A stretch of 64,000 bases of DNA from Acanthaster planci (Eukaryota > Echinodermata > Asteroidea > Valvatida > Acanthasteridae), in assembly GCF_001949145.1 (NCBI RefSeq), contig NW_019091367.1, positions 684,982 through 748,981 on the forward strand, given 5' to 3'. A program made the position numbers and the translations under genes. Below the pieces are notes generated by a model that worked only from the letters and a program-made list of their open reading frames with translations, was not told where the DNA came from and did not search any database. Positions 1-12,200 of this stretch are shown piece by piece. Position 1 is the first letter of the stretch. The number at the start of each line of letters is the position of its first letter.

Positions 1-1060
1 ACACAAAGCAGGGGGGGGGGTCTCTCCGTCTCATACCTTGCTGCATATGGCAGTGGCGGTACATACGCATGCAGTGCATGCCGAGTGCATGCAGTGGCGA
101 TGGACATCGCGTTATGAAAATACATGTAACAACTCATGCATCGTCACTTGCCCAGAACAAAGGCAGATTAGAGTAAGAGCAGGTTTTATTTTCTGAGCTG
201 AATTTCCCCCCAATATTTTATAAGCAACTTGTTTCTTATAAGCTAAAACAGAAAACAATGTGCACAGTATATCATTCAACTCATCAGAATTTTATTTTCG
301 TTTTGACGATGTAACTGAACTGTTTTCATTTATTTCATTTTGCATATTTGACGTGCAACTTGTTTCCTCTATGCTGACGCAGAAAACTTCGTACAAAGAA
401 TGCCATATACTGCTACCTCATAAGAATTTCATTTGAAATTGGAAACTGAAGCTGAACATTCATTTTTCATATTTATTTTTTCCATTGTGGTTGTGCTGCT
501 GTATTTTAACAAGCTCAATCCTGCCAAGAATAGAAGCTTCTTTTTCGAATGAGATGAATGAAACCATTGCCTCTCGTCACGTTTTATAGTCTTTTTATTA
601 ATTCAAAGTTGTTAATTCTAACTTCTCATAGTAACAAGGGCATGCGCTCTAAAGCATATGTGCGTGTATATCACTTCTGAAGAAAAAAAAGAGAGAAAAA
701 AACGCGTCACAGCATCACTTTTGGACCAAGCCCATAACCAGAATATTGACAAGAATATAATAGAAAATCAGTGCTCTGAAACATGTAATTGCCGAGCTTT
801 TGGTAACTGAGTACATGAACCTTCTTCAGGGCAAGCAGATTTAGTTCTGAGCGAACGCAGAAACCGGAGTAATTTTTGGCCTTATCGCTCTTTTCTGAAC
901 TGACTAGGGGTCATCCATTGGCGGGCCTGTCAGTTGACGTTGACCCCACTTGATGCATGGATAACCTGTGTACATAAGATAGCTCGACGACCGCGTGAAT
1001 CGAGTATAACGCTCATATACAGGTATTATAGGACACACTGTTTTTGCTGACTAATACAAC
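1..1060. other. Upstream region of MGST1-like gene, no gene seen
   Basis: AT-rich non-coding DNA with no exon-like open frame bounded by splice sites. The first 120 bases contain several overlapping copies of a GTGCATGC-type word. The stretch at about 990-1060 (GAGTATAACG, TATTATAGG) directly precedes the MGST1-like start codon and is the likely promoter or 5' UTR, but I cannot identify a definite TATA box or initiator. Confidence 0.5.
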
Positions 1061-1192
1061 ATGGCCGCCTCAATATTTCTGAGTTTCAGCGACAACCCAG
1101 TGTTCAAGCAATATGCAACTTACGCAGCCGTGGTCACTCTAAAGATGATGTTCCTGTCGGCTTGGACAGCTAAGCACCGAATATCTCAGAGG
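1061..1192 (+). CDS. MGST1: MGST1-like coding exon 1
   Basis: Codes residues 1-44, starting MAASIFLSF and ending TAKHRISQR. Contains the first membrane segment (YAAVVTLKMMFLSAW). It ends at AGG|GTCAGG, a weak donor chosen because phase 0 joins RISQR to VFINSED, matching RLTRKVFANPED of mammalian MGST1. Confidence 0.88.
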
Positions 1193-3093
1193 GTCAGGAA
1201 CTTAAAGAACTGATGAGTGATGTGGTTTCTCTGTGCGTTTTGATTATACAAGTGTGCTTGTTTACTGGTAATATTAACCCTAACACTCCTCAGTCCTCCA
1301 ACAGGTGAAAGACTGAAGCGGGTTGGGGTTAAGGAGAGCCACTGTAGTAGATAGTGAGTTAGTTCACTTTTTGGCAAAACGTCAGCAGTTTTAGCATTAT
1401 TCATTGTGTTCTTCTGGCTTGTCGTGTCTTGTAGTTGTTTTACCTGAGAAATAACTAATGATATGAAGAAACTGTCAGGCTTCATTCATGTGTCATTCGC
1501 AACGGTCTCCTGGCCATAGGCGCAGGCCTACCTTGGCTAGTGTTGGTTTGAGTATTTTTATTCACTGCATTTAATTGTAGTTGGCGGTACACGGGCATCG
1601 TGCTTAGGATTGAATTAGGCCTCCAATCGTCACATAATATTGTACTCAGTTTGTAACTGCCCCAAATGTAGGCCTACCGTGCACCAGGTTAGGCCTGTAG
1701 GCGATTTTTTTAGCAGGGAGTTTGATTATTATGGCAGTGGGGCCCTGCACCAGCGAAGGCGCGGATCCAAAAACTCCGAAATCATTTGGGGAGGTGGGAC
1801 AAAAACTTTCAAATTTCTCATAGGCCTACTTAACCCCTCCCAACGCCTTTTCTCTTGATTTTTCGAAAATCAAGATTTTTGATTTATTTTCCCCTGGCCA
1901 ATGGATCGAGGCCCTAATGACACTCCGGCTCCAACTGCTGATTTCTCAGTGCGCTTTTTAGGGCTGGGCTGCGTGGCCTCAGCGTTACATCTGTGCCTCA
2001 AGGGGTCGATTGTTGTTCCTCTCCGGGAGCGAGAAACAAGAACCTTTCCAACAGTTCTTTTTGTTTCTGACAATTCCATCATATCAGGACCGAGTGAGGA
2101 ACTGTGCTTATCCCCTTCACAGAAAGATTACAAATACTTTTGTTAAATGCGGAAGCAAATCCTTGACACCATTTTTAACCCCCTTTTGCCGCAGAAACTC
2201 CCCTCGATCGTCTCTTGTTGCATCCGCTTTGCGTTTGTATCGAGCTTGGACGGTCTGTAATCGTCGTCACTGATGACACTTTACTCACCAGTAGTCTGAA
2301 TCTTCTTCCATGCAGGTATTCATTAACTCGGAAGACACACCCGGCAAGCCGCAGTACGTACGGCGGGATGACAGTGTTGAACGAGTTCGTAGGTAAGGAT
2401 CAAGCGTAATCGTTGCAGGCCTTGTATATCATGGCTTTTTCACAACAGGAAAGGAAGATCAGTAACATAACTTGGAGGCTACGGCCCTCCGCCGTAAAGG
2501 TTTGCTCCTCATTCTATCTCTTATTCATTTTCAAAAAACAAGCAAACTGAAAATCCTACCAATTAAACCGCGATGGGGTCCGCAAAACGCCCTTTCCATT
2601 AATTTCCTCTTCACATCTCCTATTTATTACGCCCTATATATAGTTCCACCGGCTTGCAAAACCACTAGCAATTAAGATGCCACTCAGTTATAACATTATT
2701 TTACCCAACCGTATCAGACTAACTCAACCTGACCCAGCCCGACCCAACCCAGCGTTGTCAAACCCAAAACACCAGACCATTAGTACTGTCAAAGCCTGAG
2801 ACACCTACAGTTGTGATCCCTTCCGATTCCCATCGTCCACTGCTTACAGGTGTCACCGTAACGACTTGGAAAACATCCCACCTTTTCTAGTCCTGGGACT
2901 TCTTTACGTCCTGACCGGACCCAGCGTCTCTGCAGCCTCCTGGCACTTCAGGATCTTCGCGGCGTCTCGTTTCCTCCACACCGTGGCTTACCTGACGCCC
3001 CTGCCGCAGCCGAGCCGCGCGCTCGGGTTCACGGTAGGCCTCATCATCAACGTCTCCATGGCAGTGCAGGTGATTATGAGCGGACAGCTGTAG
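1061..3093 (+). CDS. MGST1: Microsomal glutathione S-transferase 1-like (MAPEG family), complete gene of three coding exons
   Basis: MAPEG-family trimeric membrane enzyme that conjugates glutathione to electrophiles and reduces lipid hydroperoxides in the ER and outer mitochondrial membrane. Coding exons 1061-1192, 2316-2392 and 2850-3093 join in frame (132+77+244 = 453 nt) to a 150-aa protein; human MGST1 has 155. Recognisable blocks: KMMFLSAW in TM1, the MAPEG motif VERVRR followed by NDLENIPPFL (glutathione-site Arg, Asn and Glu), and HTVAYLTPLPQPSRAL near the C terminus. The regulatory cysteine of mammalian MGST1 (Cys49 in NPEDC) is replaced: NSEDT, Thr52. The start ATG is the first ATG of exon 1 and gives a length and N terminus matching the family. 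No frameshift or stop. Co-oriented with the LHFPL gene 2.7 kb downstream. Confidence 0.93.
1193..2315 (+). other. MGST1-like intron 1
   Basis: Intron of 1.1 kb. Several short open frames cross it but none has coding features or homology that I recognise. It ends with the acceptor CTTCTTCCATGCAG. Confidence 0.8.
2316..2392 (+). CDS. MGST1: MGST1-like coding exon 2
   Basis: Codes residues 45-70 (phase 0 in, phase 2 out): VFINSEDTPGKP, then VRRDDSVERVR. Bounded by TGCAG and GTAAGG. The VERVRR motif is split across the splice (AG|G). The position of mammalian regulatory Cys49 is threonine. Confidence 0.9.
2850..3093 (+). CDS. MGST1: MGST1-like coding exon 3 with stop
   Basis: Codes residues 70-150 after acceptor TGCTTACAG, stop TAG at 3091-3093. 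Carries CHRNDLENIPPFL, GLLYVLTGP, HFRIFAASRFLHT and AYLTPLPQPSRAL, all hallmark MGST1 blocks, then the last membrane segment (FTVGLIINVSMAVQVI). The mammalian ARIYHT is SRFLHT here. Confidence 0.92.
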
Positions 3094-3406
3094 CGCATCG
3101 GCTTATCATGTCAGAATGCGTCAAAATCGCAAACAGGCTGCAGATGTGGAACTTTGTCAACGCGTCTTTCCACTGCAACCTGATGGAGATATGGCATCGC
3201 TACTATGACCTTGAACGGACATTTCAGACTTGATTTTCTAAGATTTTGATCTTCTCTTACAACATGCATGTAGATTTGGTGAGACCAATCATTTTCTCTA
3301 CGATAAAGCCAATTTTGTGATTGCCTTAATTCTGTTTTACATTTTTTAAAATATTCATTTTTATTGCTTGATTTCTTTTTGCTATGCTTTTAAAGACATT
3401 AACGAT

Positions 3407-3412
3407 ATTAAA
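3407..3412 (+). terminator. Candidate poly(A) signal of MGST1-like gene (ATTAAA)
   Basis: ATTAAA about 314 nt after the stop codon is the nearest plausible signal. A canonical AATAAA occurs at 4291-4296, so the 3' UTR may be longer. Confidence 0.3.
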
Positions 3413-5487
3413 TAATCAACATGAAGTGAAAAAGTTGGCGAGTTGTTATTGTTATTGTTATAAAAACGCTGGTGTTTACCAGGCATGCGTCTTGGAGGAA
3501 CAAAGATGCTTGACGGCTTTAGTGTGTGGACTTTTTTCAGTCGGCTGTGGAGGAAGGGACGCGACTGATGGGTGAGCCGGCAAGCATCCCAGTGGGTGGG
3601 TGAGCATTTCTGTGCGAATTGTTTCGGGCGGGAAGAATTCCAATTCTACGGACGCGTTGTTGCCATTTTTGTAGAACTGCCCTCCTACGTACAGCACGGG
3701 GCTACGTTCACTTGGCAAATGGGACAAATACTGAGCGCGTGGGCAAAAAATAAGAAATAGAAAAAAAATGCCCACAAGGCAAGTTTGATTACAAACAGTG
3801 CCATCTGTAGTTTAAAACGTGCTCACCTCCGTCTCATTTTCGAACGTGCAGGGACGCCTGATTGGTGTCGCGATTGGACTGATTGCGGAATCTCGACTTG
3901 AAAAATACAAACACATCTGTGATGAGGATGTCAAGGCTATTGCTCTTCTTCCTCGTGAAGCAAGCTGAAATGTATCAGCCTTTCGTGCTGCTGCAGTGTC
4001 GCGCGAGTCGTCTTCGTCGGGTGCTTGGCTAACAACTTCATTAATCAAAGGAAGTATAAAGCATAGCCTGCATCGAGCGTACTCTGCATGTCTTGTATTG
4101 TCCTATGTTACAATATATGTGTGTCTGTCAATAGGTTAGGGTAAAAAAGCAAATTTATGCTTCACCCTGTACCTAAATGCTGCTCTTTAACGTGTGCTTT
4201 ATCTTTCTGCTTGACATTGTACATTCTAAGGCAAACTATTGTAAAATTTATTTCATCTTCTACTCTGTAGCCGTGGTATGAACAACATTAAATAAACGTC
4301 TGTCCAAAAGAAAAAAAACCCAGAGGTATCTGAATTCACATGCAAGAGATAACGGCTTTAAAGAAATCTCCAACTTATAAGAGTATGACTTCCAAACTTG
4401 GAATCTATGCCGCGCCCCCTTATTCTTATACCAGTGGATAATGTATACAACATTCGAATGTGGAAATAGCCACTCCAACTTTCGAATCTTCTCACGCCGC
4501 TTTTTTAAGCTTTCACAAGGGAAAGGTGATAATTCGAAGAATTTTGCCCGAAGACTGGCTCTTGTGTTTTGTAGAATTCAAAGAACCTTTAGCGTATTAA
4601 TTAGATTTTGAGGCATGGCTCAAACAATAAAAGAGAGCACTTTTTGGTTTTGGTGAAATTTGTCGTGTTTACTCGAATCGTTAATTTACACACTTCAAAT
4701 AGCGCCCTCACTTCGTTCATGCAGATGTACAGTATGGCTCATGTTCGGTTTTTTAAGTATCAGAAAACTCTGGTGTGCACTGTTTCATTCTCTTCTTTTG
4801 CATGTTCTAGTTTTATATTGTGCCTATAAAAGTTGCCTGTACGCATTGAAAGTAAATAAATGACATAAAAATGTTGCGGCGTGGTGAATGTTGCCATTCA
4901 GAACTTAGAATACATTGTTTCACACTCTCACTGTCAGAAATAATCTATTGCACAGACTATTTATTGTCTAACCATTTTTTTTTGCATATCCACCAATCAA
5001 GCAAAAATCCTCATCATATAACACATTTTAACCAAACATTTTTTCTGATGCCATTTCATCAATTTTGGAATATATAATCATTGTTATTATTTCTGGCTGT
5101 CTGTCAAACAGCGTTTACAACATGACAAATATGTCGCAAGCCATTCGATCTGTCCTCTTCCCGCGTCCGTAATGGCAGAAAGAATCTGGCGGTTTTCAGG
5201 TTAAAAACTATCACTAACTTCTTGATAATTCATCACCAATGCCAAACATAACTTCACCGAATCAGATGGTCAAAATGCCACTGTAGGGTTCTTATATTTC
5301 CCAACATTGCAGTGAATTCTGTACAAGCAGGGACATTCTTAGGCAGTATTCTTGAACTACGTGTACCAGGTGATATCAAACACATCTTAAAAAATCATGT
5401 GTTATTTTCAATCAGCCTAATCGTCCATCAATTACAGTTGACGGCGACAGGTGCGTAGAGGGCGCACTCCAAAGACGCTGCTTTGAT

Positions 5488-5506
5488 GTGACCGCACCCG
5501 GGTCAC
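5488..5506. promoter_or_regulatory. Everted GTGACC/GGTCAC palindrome upstream of LHFPL
   Basis: GTGACC, seven-base spacer, GGTCAC: perfect 6-bp arms that form an everted nuclear-receptor-type half-site pair about 300 bp before the LHFPL start codon, in a locally GC-rich patch. Function is inference only. Confidence 0.3.
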
Positions 5507-5808
5507 GGTTCAACACACCTGCACCTCCATTGTTCAGACGTACCATTTTGTACGAGCAGAACGCCGTAGAACTCACGCAGCATTTTTTGGCCTTCGTTGA
5601 CTGACGTTGACACTTTGATATTCATGTATTAGAGATGTACAGATTTGTACATATTTTATTGTCAAACTGGACAAAATTGTGATGCGTAAGGTTGGATGAA
5701 GTGTGTAACTCGAAACGACAGGTAACGAGGATTTAACGAACGGGATTGATTGGTTGAAGCACTCAGGCGATCTAAAACTGAGGAAATCAGACCGTTAAAA
5801 CACTCAAA

Positions 5809-6235
5809 ATGGGCAACTCTTCTAAGGAGGACACATACGCCTACTATTACCACACGAACTACATCCGGAATGCCCGGGCCATCGCTATCGCCTGGGCCCT
5901 CTTCACCTTCTGCTTCGCCATCATCATGTGCGTGGTGCTGGTCCAGCCGTACTGGCTGGGCGACGGGCCCGACGCCACGGGCATCGGCTACTTCGGCCTG
6001 TACCGGTACTGCGTCAGCTTCAACCTAGCCGGTCAGCTGGTGTGCCAGAACGCGCTGCTCGACGTGTCGCAGGCCACCCAGGTCATCCCCGTCACCATGT
6101 TTGTGGCCACCATCTTCGTGGCGGTGGCGGTGGCTTTCCTGCTCCTGTCCATCCTCTGCATGCTGCTGTTTCTTTGCAAGAAGCCCAGCACGGCCACCGT
6201 GTTTAAAATATGCGGAGCACTACAGTTAGCGACAG
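5809..6235 (+). CDS. LHFPL: LHFPL coding exon 1
   Basis: Residues 1-142 plus one base (phase 1 out). Starts MGNSSKEDTYAYYYHTNY and contains TM1, the first extracellular loop with QPYWLGDG and GYFGLY, and TM2 (about VIPVTMFVATIFVAVAV onward). Donor ACAG|GTTTGT. Strongly GC-rich compared with flanking introns. Confidence 0.92.
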
Positions 6236-9200
6236 GTTTGTTATAAAGTTTAATATTTGGGGAGGACATCATTAATTTCTCCCTGTAGTAACAGTCATGC
6301 TGAAAGAAAACAGTAATTAACATGTCCTAAAAAGTCCACTGAAGCAGCGAAAGTATGAAAGCAATGGTTAAGAAAACACTTGGATTGGAATTTTAAACAC
6401 AGCCTGCAGGGTGTCAGATAATGTCTAGATTTGTGTATGAAACCATTATTATTCATTTGGAAAAGAATTTCATATTCAGATGCTATGTACTTGACATCCT
6501 GTGCACCCACCTTTGGTCTGAAGTTTTCTAAGCATTTTCTGAGTGAATACATTCCCACAACAGCTTCACTGCTAAATTAGACTTTTTACGACATTTTTTA
6601 TATTGCTTTCAGATGTCTAATAGGTCACTGCAGGGAAAATTAGTGGTGTTTATGTTTGGAATTATTGCCTTTTCTTTGACCCAAATAACATCAGGGAGTA
6701 ACAAATTGAAACTAAAAGTACCAGTTTGTATAAATTATTTATTTAGTCAAGAGAAATAAACAGAATCAAATTAAACTTTCAAAACAGGAGGAAGAGACAA
6801 TAATCAAACAGTAATCAGTTCACAAATACATGTAACAACAAAACCAACAAAATAAGCCAACATAACAATTGATCTTACTGGCAAGTATGCAATCACCTGT
6901 ACAAACATCCTGTAATTACCCATAAAAACCTCGGAAAGCCAATTCTGGCTTTGCATGATTCTGGTAATATGCCTTGACCTGATCTCATCCTCGCATAAAA
7001 TGCTTTTTTTGGTAACGAAAGTTACAGTCAACCCAGAAACCAAACTGAACAAAATGTAATGGTTGTGCCATACATGTACTGTAGGTGTGGGTTATTTTGA
7101 TATGGTCTCCCTGATAGTGTTTTGGCTTGGCCCCACTTGAATTTTAAAATCTATTAAAGAACAGATAATGAATGATTGCTCCTGGCAGGAACTTTCAGGA
7201 ATGCCAATTTTTTAGGCAAAAACCTGAGTTTAGGCATTTTCATGTAACATGTTGAGCTAATTTCAGGTATGTTTAAGTCTTCTCTGGTCTGATTTTCTGG
7301 TTCCAGACAAAAACCTGTTTGGCACTCCTGTCTAAGGGCGTACCCGAGAACTAAATGTTAGGGGAAGGGCAGCGTTGTTTCTTGGGGGGTGCAAACCATT
7401 AGATTTTGAAAACTATTTTATTTGCGCGTAACCTTTTAACTAGGGACATGTTGAAGGATTTGGCTAGACTTGGAAGCTTTTATCACCCTTTTGTAAGGAA
7501 GAGAAATAAAATACACCATACAGCTGCCTGTGGAGGCTGTGTCTTCATATTTTTTTGTTCAAAAAGTCCATGCTCCTTTTTTTAGGGGAGGGCATGACCC
7601 TTTTCCCTGCCCTGTCAAAATTGATCGTCAATGGACACCAAATTACCAAAAGCAATTAAACAAGTGCATGTACCTGCATTTTCTCATTTCATGGTATTGA
7701 CCTTTGGGATGACTTGATTTCAATGCTCTGTGCTCAATTGCATGTTCAAGTATTGAGAGGGTATTAAGGTTTATGTGACAATACCAATGTCTGTTGACCC
7801 TTGGCCTGATATTAATTTATGCATTATTGACCTTTGGCCAATAACATACAGGTTAACGTGTATAAGTTTCATATCGAACCCTGTTTAATATCAACCTTCA
7901 AGTAAGCTGTTATCTGCATGTAATGGTGCAGGACAGCAGTTTGGATATACATGTACATACATGTACATGAATTTCAAATTGAAACTAAGCTTTATTTGAC
8001 AAAGTTTATAAAAGTTAAGGAGATCTGAAAGGTCAAGTGATGTTTCAAATTTGAACTGGGATATTGAAAGCAGTAAGTGTAAACTTAGTGACATCGAAAC
8101 CTGTAACCCTTCGACCCTAGTACTACTGAGCATGTGGGAAAAGTCAACTTTCTGAGTGCCATATGAAAATGGGACTTCAAGACCGAGACTTTGTCACGAG
8201 GGCCATCATTTGGCTTGCTTTGGAAACAAATGCAAATCACAGGATCTCAGTTTTCTGACAGTGCTTGTTCAAGTTGTTGGTTGAAAGGATGCTACTCCAT
8301 TTCAACCTGAAACTGCCCAGTAATTGTTTGGCCTTGTTTTGCCGGGATCATTCATGAATCCTCCTAAACCCTCCTCTCAGCAGACAATTAGTGGTACATT
8401 CTTGGTAACTCTATGTAAAAGGCACAAAACCCCTTGCAAATGACATGGCAGAGTTGTACCTGCTTACCCAATCTTTTGGAAATGTTTGAGGATTTGGCAC
8501 AAGTTAATATGGTTTTGTGTTGCGTACATGTAAATGGGCCTAGAGCATTTGGCAGCACTATATCAAAGTAAAGTTGAATGAATGAGTAGGATGATGGCAC
8601 ATAGCCTCCCCCCCCCAAAAAAAAAACATGTAGAAAAGAAAGTGTGTACATGTAGGATGTTGAACCTCAGTCAAAAATTTTCTACCCACTGGAATTAGAG
8701 GGACATTAAATTAAAAGAAGTATTACTTACAATGCACTGGACCCATTTACCCATGGTATTGAAATGAGCTGAGAAACAAATCTTAGTCAGACTAAAAAAA
8801 AGTGAAGCATGTTATAAAACACCAAAAATGGATATCATGTAGACTTGGAATTACATACATTGTATGTACAGGATGTACATGTACATGTATGATTGTGTGC
8901 GTGTGTACAGTACATGGACATGTCTATAGCCTGACTGGTGAAGGTCACTTTCATTTGCATTGTCTGCTTGGGTTACCATTGTGTCTTGGGAAATTCTACA
9001 CCAGGACAATCCCATGCCTTGGAAACAATGCATTGTTAATAGCCACCAGCAAACAGCTTATGGGCTATGGTATTTACACATCAAGTAAACTTCCCAAGAT
9101 AAAGATAGCCAGTGCTTTGTGTGATTGCCCTTAGTGAAAAGTGTGTTGTGTCTATGCCCCAGCAGCTTTGCTATTCTTGAATATTTTGTGACCGACCACT

Positions 9201-12200
9201 GTTTTGTTGTTTCAAGGGGCACGGACTTGTTGAATTAACATTGTTCAGGTCGTTTTGCATTGTTGTGCAATGAAATAAAATGAACCCTTTTCATTAGATT
9301 AGCTTACAAAGAAACAAGGACTTAGTATTACTTTCTCGACAATTGGGACTTGACAGTCTCTCACAACTGTGAAAGTCATGCACTATACCAATGAATATTA
9401 TATTTAACCCCCCCCCCGAAAACATTAAGTTAAAAGAGTAAAATGTCGTTTTGACACTTCAGATGAAAGTTAATTCTCATTCAAGTTCAGGGGTGAGAGT
9501 TAAGAATTAATCGTTTATACATTTTCAAACTGTTAGGAGGTAACCTTGAAACCACTTTAAAAAAGAATTGAACTCGTTTAATACAACAGTTTTACATGTA
9601 TAACAAAAACCTATGATGGTTTTTGATTTGGGTCTTTCTAGTAGCATGCATCATACATGTATATAGAGCATCTAAGTCTTACATTGGACATGCACGTGTA
9701 ATTTTGAAGTTTAGTCCTATAATGCATGTATGTTTGAAATAATTCCATAAAAATCTCATAACACAGAAAATTAAAAAATAAGAAAGTGACCAAAAGATGA
9801 TAAAGTGAACGCCATCAGTAGGTATGTGTACTTGAAGTACTTGGTAGCAAATGATCATAAGTTGAATGATACAGTTTTTATTATTTTTCTGTGCATTTTT
9901 TTGTTTCCAATAGGGTTGTTTCTCTTGATTGGCATCCTCATATACCCGGCCAGTTGGTCTCAACTCGCCGCGTTTGTCACCATCTGCGGGCCCGACGTAT
10001 CCTACGGTAATGCTGGCAAGTGTCAGCTGCGCTGGGTCTTCTATCTGGCCATCGTCGCGATCTTTGACGCCATCGTGCTGGGCGTCTTGGCCTTCATCCT
10101 GGCCAGTAAGCAGGAGAAGCTGGCCACAGATATGCAGTTCTCTGACTACTATCCAGCCTCCAAAGGTACCGTATGGGTGATCAAGACCATTTAAGTTGTA
10201 CGGCCAGCTAGACATAGATCACACTTGGCGTCAACACAAATGCAATTTTGATGTGTCACAGAGCATGGCAAGACTTACTGAATACATTTAACTTGTGCAC
10301 ATTTGCGGTGTTGGTATTTCATATGCGATGAAAAAAAAATTGCCTTCACACTGAATAAAAACAAGGCTTTTCTCTGATGAGTTGACAGGTGATCACTCAG
10401 GAAACTTCTGTCATCAGAGACTTTGAGACGCTTGGTGGCGGCAGACAAACCGGTCCTTTTCCACACTCATGACACTTGTTTTCATGCTTAGAACTGCCAT
10501 GCATGTCCAGAACTGTCATAAAGAACCAATATTTTGCCACACCACTGATCTATGAGCGTCTAAAAGTCTCCCATCATTCATGAAGCTTTTGCGCATGTAT
10601 ATGTTTCTTATTAAGAAATGAACATGTACTTTGAAACAACAAATCTCAAAGTTTTCCCTGCAGTTTCTCCTTTGTAACTTGTCTCCCATAGAGTAACTCC
10701 CTGTGTTACATGTATATGTATTTCAATTGTTGCATCACTGGTGAAAGTGATGTTGCAGTTTCTGGTATGTGGTCAATAAAATTTGGGGGGGGGGTCCAAA
10801 AAATGGTAAGCTAACAGTTCAGAGTCTCTTTCTCCTGCATTTAGGAGGGCTGTTGATTAACTGTTGACATTGCATGTACAAAACCCCCAAAATTGAAGAA
10901 ATACATAAGAAAAACCTCTATTCTAAAAGAGCTTCAATGTCATGGAGCCAATGCTTGGCGCCCACCCGGTTCTGTCATTGAAGATTATATGGACACACTT
11001 GTAAAAAAAAACCAAGTCTAATCGTACAGGTGCTCATAACAGAAGTATTCCAGGCATTCTTTTCAGTCTGAGAAAAATTGTATTTGCCACACCAAGGGCA
11101 GTGAACTTGGGAAAAGAATTTGCTGTCAACACACAATTGCTACTGCTATGCAGTTCTGCGGTAAAATGAATCTCCCCGCATTGCATCGGGTCTGTCGGTT
11201 CCGGTCGTGGCTCTGCTTTAGAAACTCATCCTTTTGTGTGACCCGGCCTACTATCAACATGCCAATATTCATAAATTATCTATGGTTCTTACTGCAAACA
11301 AACCAAGTGTGATGGACCAGAAATGGTGTAGGAAAAGACAGTCACGCTTATTTGCAGATACAGTGTATGTACACGTACATGTATAGTACGTTTGCAGCTT
11401 GTCATCGGCGGCATTTCAGGAATTCTTAAATAAATTGCTGGCATCGTGCTTGTTATTTGCACAGCAAAGAGGATGGGAGAAGAATGAAAAATACCAGTAG
11501 TTGGTTTGGCTTAGATCGGTGATAAAGATGTGCAGTTGCTGCTCCGTAAACTACGGTACCAAATTTAAATACATGGGCACATTGTAGTGATATGGGCCGT
11601 TGTACTGCACATTGTCCATGTACATGTATTGATGTGGTTGAAAATATGTAAGCTTTTACACCAGGATTCCTGTGGTCGTGGAATACCCTGAAAATCTTGG
11701 GTAGAAAGTTGTCCTGGAAAGTCAGGGAAAAAGCCATGGAAAATTAGGGGGAAATGCTAATCCTACTTATGGAATCCTTTTGTCAGAGGAGCAAAAGAAT
11801 AGCAGTCATGGAAATTCAAATCATGCCCAGGTTTTATTTGATGGGTCACTTTTGACATAAAGGAATAGTGATTAATTTACTGGCTTTAAAATATTTTTGT
11901 CAGTATATAAAACTGGCTATGGCAGTATCCCGTTCACAATACCAAACACATTTCTCTGCAAAATAGTGTTCATTGACATGAACAACGCCATATTATTAAT
12001 AGTCCTGGAAAGTCATGGAATTGATTTCAGATATCTGTGGGAACCCTGTCAAACTTTTCAGAGAATGTATAGGGCTTGGTGGGGACAAACTGAATTGTGA
12101 AATGGTGTAAACACATTTGGATAGTGTGTAAGTCTAGGAAATCCACCTGTATTCGTTCCAGCTATTTGTAAGGGGAAGGTTTAAAAGTCTACGGATTGTA

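Larger units (their letters stand above)
3094..5808. other. Intergenic region MGST1-LHFPL
   Basis: 3' UTR of the MGST1-like gene grading into intergenic DNA and the presumed LHFPL promoter/5' UTR. No exon with splice sites and recognisable protein homology. Frames such as those at 3384-3775 and 4608-4863 are AT-driven and lack coding character. A hormone-receptor-like palindrome sits at 5488-5506. Confidence 0.6.

Noticed and set aside
5809-5832. N-myristoylation site at the LHFPL N terminus (MGNSSK)
   Set aside because: Position 6 is Lys where the consensus needs a small residue.
9679-10215. Minus-strand 178-aa open frame
   Set aside because: Antisense shadow of LHFPL exon 2; no homology and no splice support.
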